DNA of 64,000 nucleotides from Bacteroidales bacterium UBA7258. Lineage in GTDB: Bacteria; Bacteroidota; Bacteroidia; Bacteroidales; UBA932. A program made the position numbers and the translations under genes. The stretch is taken from positions 43,891-107,890 of the forward strand of contig DKSK01000014.1 of NCBI GenBank assembly GCA_002472565.1. The letters are read 5' to 3'. The notes under the pieces were generated by a model that had not been told where the DNA came from, searched no databases, and worked only from the letters and a program-made list of their open reading frames with translations. This document shows positions 60,404 to 64,000 of the stretch, piece by piece. The stretch's first letter is position 1. Each line of letters begins with the position of its first letter.

Positions 60404-61732
60404 CTACCTTATCTTAAGTATCGCCAGTGCCGCGACGGCGCAGACAATTCCCACGAGCCAGAACCTCGAAACTATCTTCGGCTCCGGTATGGCATGTTCA
60501 GGTCTGCGCAGCACCGGAAGAGGACCGAGTTTCGAAACGTCCCAATCAGCCATGTCGCGTTGGTAATGGTGGTGCAGTGGACTCATTTTGAAGAAACGCC
60601 TTCCGCGCCCATATTTGTGCTTGGTGTACTTGAAATACGAGGTTTGGATGAGGACGCTCAGACTCTCCACGAGGAAAATCCCGCAGAGAAGAGGGAGCAG
60701 CAGCTCTTTTCTGACCAGGATGGCGCTCACTCCGATGATCCCGCCTATGGTGAGACTCCCCGTGTCGCCCATGAAGACCTGGGCCGGGTAGGAGTTGTAC
60801 CAGAGGAAGCCGAGCAGGGCTCCGACAAAGGCCGACATAAAGACGGCAATCTCTCCGGTTCCCGGTATGTACATGATGTTGAGGTAGTTGGCGTTGAGAG
60901 CGTTGCCGCTGAGCCAGCCAAGGACGCCTATGACAATCCCCACTATGGCTGAAGAGCCGGCCGAGAGCCCGTCCATCCCGTCCGTAAGATTCGTGCCGTT
61001 GGAGCAGGCGGTAATCACCACCACGATCATAAGGACGTACACCGCCCATTTGAAATACCAGCCCATGACTCCCTTGAAAGGGGAGAGCCACTTGTAGTCG
61101 AATTCATGTGTCTTGACGAAGGGAATGGTGGTCTTGGTGCTCTTTACCACGTCCATGTCCTTCCATGTCTCGTTGTTCACGACGACCTCGCTGTTGACAT
61201 CCTTTTCCCCGTCCGTATTGACATACTCGGTGCCGTCGGTGACTTTGACCTTTTCTCTGACCACGATGTCATCGTTGAAGCAGACCGTCAGGCCTATGAT
61301 GAAGCCCAGAGCGATCTGGAGCAGCAGTTTGCCCCTCGGGCTCATGCCTTCCTTGTCATGCTTGAAGACCTTGATGTAATCGTCGGCGAAGCCGATGCCG
61401 CCGCACCAGAGAGTGGTGAGGAGAAGAAGCTGGGTGTAGATGTTGCTCAGGTCGCAGAAGAGCAGGACGGGGATTACGACGGAGATAATTATGATGACTC
61501 CTCCCATCGTTGGCGTCCCCTTCTTCTGCATCTGTCCTTCGAGGCCGAGATTCCTTATGGTCTCTCCTATCTGCTTGCGTTGAAGATAGCGTATAATCCC
61601 GCGGCCAGCGAAAAAGGCTATCAGCATGGCGGCTACGGAGGCCATCATCGCCCTTGAAGAAAGGTAGGTGAAGAGGCGCTGACCAGGTATGTCATAGCTC
61701 TGGCTGAGCCATTGGAAAAGGTGATACAGCAT
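60404..61732 (-). CDS. mraY: Phospho-N-acetylmuramoyl-pentapeptide transferase
   Basis: Integral membrane enzyme of 442 residues that makes lipid I on undecaprenyl phosphate. Conserved cytoplasmic motifs are KKGTPTMGG, FADDYIKV, the catalytic region TDGMDGLS, FMGDTGSL, and the histidine motif MSPLHHHYQ. It is longer than the E. coli enzyme (360) for two reasons. A 45-60 residue loop follows VCFNDD, as in other Bacteroidota. There is also an insertion of about 20 residues directly after HHHYQ, before EPKIVSRFW. It starts 2 nt after the murE stop. Confidence 0.94.
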   Translation of the reverse strand: MLYHLFQWLSQSYDIPGQRLFTYLSSRAMMASVAAMLIAFFAGRGIIRYLQRKQIGETIRNLGLEGQMQKKGTPTMGGVIIIISVVIPVLLFCDLSNIYTQLLLLTTLWCGGIGFADDYIKVFKHDKEGMSPRGKLLLQIALGFIIGLTVCFNDDIVVREKVKVTDGTEYVNTDGEKDVNSEVVVNNETWKDMDVVKSTKTTIPFVKTHEFDYKWLSPFKGVMGWYFKWAVYVLMIVVVITACSNGTNLTDGMDGLSAGSSAIVGIVIGVLGWLSGNALNANYLNIMYIPGTGEIAVFMSAFVGALLGFLWYNSYPAQVFMGDTGSLTIGGIIGVSAILVRKELLLPLLCGIFLVESLSVLIQTSYFKYTKHKYGRGRRFFKMSPLHHHYQRDMADWDVSKLGPLPVLRRPEHAIPEPKIVSRFWLVGIVCAVAALAILKIR

Positions 61733-61734
61733 GG

Positions 61735-63255
61735 CTAGTTGCTCATTTCTTTGAATATTTCCGCTACCACCTCGCGCTCGTCGAAGTGGTGTTTCTCGGT
61801 GCCTATTACCTGATAGGTCTCATGACCCTTGCCTGCAAGGAGAATTATGGAGCTTTCCTTGGAAAGCATGATGGAAGCCCTGATGGCTTCGCGCCGGTTG
61901 GTGATGAAAAGTGTGCGGGAGAGTCCGTTGCGGGAGAAGCCTTTGCGGATGTCATCGATTATGGCGTCCGGATTCTCGGTTCGCGGATTGTCGGAGGTTA
62001 CGATGATTCTGTCGGCATATTTCTCGGCCACGGCGGCCATCTCCGGGCGCTTTGTCTTGTCTCGGTCTCCTCCGCAGCCGAAAACGCAGACCAGGTCATG
62101 GTCGGAAGAGATGTCGCGCAGGGTCTTGAGTACATTCTCCAGCGCATCCGGAGTGTGGGCGTAATCGATGACTATTGTGAGATTCCTGCTGCCATGGATT
62201 GTCTCAAGACGGCCTTTCGCGGAATTGAGCAGGCTCATCGAGAGCAGGGTCTTCTGAGGGTCAGCGCCGAGGACTACCGCGGCGGAATATATGGCCAGAA
62301 GGTTGTAGGCGTTGTGCCTGCCTATCAGCTTTGTCCAGAAATCCCATGAATCTATCCTGAGCTCCATGCCCTCGAAGCTCTCTTCAATGATTCTGCACAT
62401 GTGGTCGGCGGCGTGGTTGAGGGCATAGGTCACTACATGGGCCTTGGTGTTCTGGACCATGACCAGACCGTTCTTGTCGTCGAGGTTCGTGATGGCGTAG
62501 GCATCTTCCGGGAGCGTGTCGAAGAAGAGCTTCTTGCAACGGAGGTACTCTTCGAAGGTCTTGTGGTAGTCCAGGTGGTCATGGGTAAGGTTCGAGAATA
62601 TGCCGACCTTGAATTTGAGGCCTGTCACCCTCTCCTGCTGCATTCCGATGGAGCTGACCTCCATGAAGCAGTAATCGCAGCCCTCCGCGGCCATTCTGGC
62701 CATGAGCGAATTGATCGTTATCGGGTCCGGAGTCGTATTCAGTGTAGGTACCTCCTCGGTCCCGATGTAATTCGCTATGGTGGAAATCAGGCCGCATTTA
62801 TGGCCGAGGTTCATGAAAAGGTGGTAGAGCAGGGTCACAGTAGTGGTCTTGCCATTCGTGCCGGTGATGCCGACGAGGGTGAGCTTGCGGGAAGGGTGGT
62901 CATAGTAATTGTCGGCCATGATAGCTTCAGCGTGTCTCGAATCCGCCACCTTGACAAAGGTGACCGCTTTGAGCGCTTTTATCGAGCCGGACTTCGCCTC
63001 CAGGTCATCCGAGGGAGAAAACTTCGCGAGCTGGGCCGCGAGCGCCTCGTCGTCTTCGTAGGCTACCGCCCTTGCTCCGGCCTTTATGGCCGAGGCGATG
63101 TAGGCGTGTCCGTCGCTGTCATGGCCCTTCACCGCCATGAACATAGAGCCCTTCTCCACCTTCCTCGAATCGTTGGTGAAGCTTTTTATATCTACGGCTT
63201 CGTCTCCACGTAGCTCCGTGAAGCCGCTGTCTGCGATTATGTCCTTGAGTATCAT
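61735..63255 (-). CDS. murE: UDP-MurNAc-tripeptide synthetase (meso-diaminopimelate adding)
   Basis: Adds the third stem residue. It has 506 residues with the ATP loop GTNGKTTT at about 131-138, THDHLDYH, and DYAHTPDAL. The DNPR motif in TSDNPRTEN selects meso-diaminopimelate rather than lysine. One oddity: the normally conserved Ser-His after EVS (EVSSH) reads EVSSIGM here. It follows ftsI by 38 nt and is followed by mraY without murF; murF is often outside this cluster in Bacteroidota. Confidence 0.94.
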   Translation of the reverse strand: MILKDIIADSGFTELRGDEAVDIKSFTNDSRKVEKGSMFMAVKGHDSDGHAYIASAIKAGARAVAYEDDEALAAQLAKFSPSDDLEAKSGSIKALKAVTFVKVADSRHAEAIMADNYYDHPSRKLTLVGITGTNGKTTTVTLLYHLFMNLGHKCGLISTIANYIGTEEVPTLNTTPDPITINSLMARMAAEGCDYCFMEVSSIGMQQERVTGLKFKVGIFSNLTHDHLDYHKTFEEYLRCKKLFFDTLPEDAYAITNLDDKNGLVMVQNTKAHVVTYALNHAADHMCRIIEESFEGMELRIDSWDFWTKLIGRHNAYNLLAIYSAAVVLGADPQKTLLSMSLLNSAKGRLETIHGSRNLTIVIDYAHTPDALENVLKTLRDISSDHDLVCVFGCGGDRDKTKRPEMAAVAEKYADRIIVTSDNPRTENPDAIIDDIRKGFSRNGLSRTLFITNRREAIRASIMLSKESSIILLAGKGHETYQVIGTEKHHFDEREVVAEIFKEMSN

Positions 63256-63293
63256 TATATTATCGTATTTCTAAATATTCTTCCATCCCTTTC

Positions 63294-64000
63294 CTATTCC
63301 AAGGTCAGCGTCACCGTGGTTCCCGGAGCGGCCTTGGACCCTGCTTGCGGAGATTGGACCTTGACATGGCCCGTCCCTCTGTAGGTGACCTTGTAACCCT
63401 CATTTTCCAAGAGGTAGACGGCGTCCATGACTCCGAGTCCTCTTACATCTCTTATGATGCCCTTCTGGGCAGGCTTTGCTGTCCCGGCCGTCATACTTGG
63501 CATAGCTGAGCTCCTGTGTATGACCTTGCCGTTGGACGAATCCATGGCGATGATTCCGTCAACTATCTTCCTGAAAGCCATGGCAGGCATCGTTCCTCCG
63601 TAGAGGATGCCCGTACCCGGCCTCGAATACATCGTCACTATGCAGGTGTATTTTGGGGCCTCTGCCGGGAAGAAGCCGACGAAGGTCCCCTGGTACTGGA
63701 TTCTTCCCTGCTTGTCCGAGTAGCCCGAGCCGCCCTGGGCGATTCTGGCCGTGCCGGTCTTGCCAGCCACCGTGCAGAGCGAGCTCCCGAGCATCCTTTT
63801 TCCCGTGCCTTCCTCTGTCACCCTCATCATCGCCTTTGTGAGCGTGTCTGCCGTGGCCCTGGAACAAATCTGCCCGTTCAGCACAGAGGGCCCCTTTTTC
63901 GACACCACCTTTCCGTCTTTCTCCACGGTCTCGACAAGGTAGGGCTTCATCATCCGCCCCTTGTTGGCTATGGCGTTGTAGAAAGTCACCAAGTGCAGGG
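63294..64000 (-). CDS. ftsI: Division-specific peptidoglycan transpeptidase FtsI (PBP) with PASTA domain, partial
   Basis: The C-terminal 235 or so residues are visible; the rest lies beyond the window. The frame is open to 64000, with LHLVTFYNAIANKG at the edge. The third transpeptidase motif KTGTA is present (AGKTGTARI), as are TFVGFFPAE and MPAMAFRKIVDGI. A PASTA domain closes the protein (about the last 60 residues, GIIRDVRGLGVMDAVYLL to VTLTLE), a layout common in Bacteroidota FtsI. The catalytic serine motif lies upstream of the window. It is the first visible gene of the division cluster. Confidence 0.93.
   Translation of the reverse strand, partial: LHLVTFYNAIANKGRMMKPYLVETVEKDGKVVSKKGPSVLNGQICSRATADTLTKAMMRVTEEGTGKRMLGSSLCTVAGKTGTARIAQGGSGYSDKQGRIQYQGTFVGFFPAEAPKYTCIVTMYSRPGTGILYGGTMPAMAFRKIVDGIIAMDSSNGKVIHRSSAMPSMTAGTAKPAQKGIIRDVRGLGVMDAVYLLENEGYKVTYRGTGHVKVQSPQAGSKAAPGTTVTLTLE

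Overview
The window comes from a member of the Bacteroidota, most likely the order Bacteroidales. It carries two SusC/SusD outer-membrane glycan-uptake pairs, two hybrid two-component regulators, a complete Bat (aerotolerance) operon and a Bacteroidales-style division and cell-wall cluster. Several genes are preceded by the phylum's TAnnTTTG promoter box, and few start codons have a Shine-Dalgarno sequence. Most of the window is fairly GC-rich. A gut Bacteroidales of the Alistipes/Rikenellaceae kind would fit, but the sequence does not prove it. No tRNA, rRNA, CRISPR array, transposase or integrase was seen. No gene-free stretch exceeds 300 bases; the longest are 46034-46262 and 40525-40750.

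Layout. 1-2531 (minus): an exbB-exbD-tonB energy-transduction operon followed by the start of an Arg/Gly-rich protein that runs off the window. 2645-3466: truA. 3507-11835 (plus): the Bat operon (moxR, DUF58, a membrane protein, batA, batB, batC and a fused batD-batE). 11884-17031 (plus): an exported metallophosphatase fused to a beta-propeller, then a secreted GH2 beta-galactosidase. 17138-27632: a lower-GC block (lipoprotein carboxylesterase, hybrid two-component regulator, SusC, SusD). It is flanked by 129-bp, 97% identical direct repeats that carry the 3' ends of the neighbouring GH2 and nitroreductase genes, so it looks like an inserted module. 27777-29501: an exported nitroreductase, YccF and a DnaQ-type exonuclease.

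29527-40524 (minus): a serine hydrolase with its own promoter, preceded by a tightly packed catabolic operon. In order of transcription it encodes a ROK kinase, a NagB-like protein, an FHS-type sugar permease, a GH9 lipoprotein, a small exported protein, a ThuA protein, a short hybrid regulator without a periplasmic sensor, and a tandem double-ThuA protein. Divergently, 40751-46033 (plus) encodes SusC, SusD and a nitroreductase-family lipoprotein. Together these two divergent units look like one glycan utilisation locus. SusC/SusD import oligosaccharide, GH9 and perhaps the ThuA proteins act in the periplasm, the permease moves sugar inward, and the kinase and NagB-like enzyme act in the cytoplasm. 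The substrate is unknown; a glucosamine-containing or beta-glucan oligosaccharide is only a guess.

46263-51418 (minus): ZIP metal transporter, an HprK-like P-loop protein, truB, rpiB and gltX. 51456-64000 (minus): the division and cell-wall cluster ftsI-murE-mraY-murD-ftsW-murG-murC-ftsQ-ftsA-ftsZ, packed with gaps of a few bases and lacking murF, murB and ddl, with ftsI cut by the window edge.

The most notable signals are the repeat-flanked block at 17-27.8 kb, the sensor-less regulator embedded between ThuA genes, the batD-batE fusion, a triple 20-bp-spaced repeat upstream of the first susC, and two genes (truA and the large regulator) whose promoter boxes predict nearly leaderless mRNAs.
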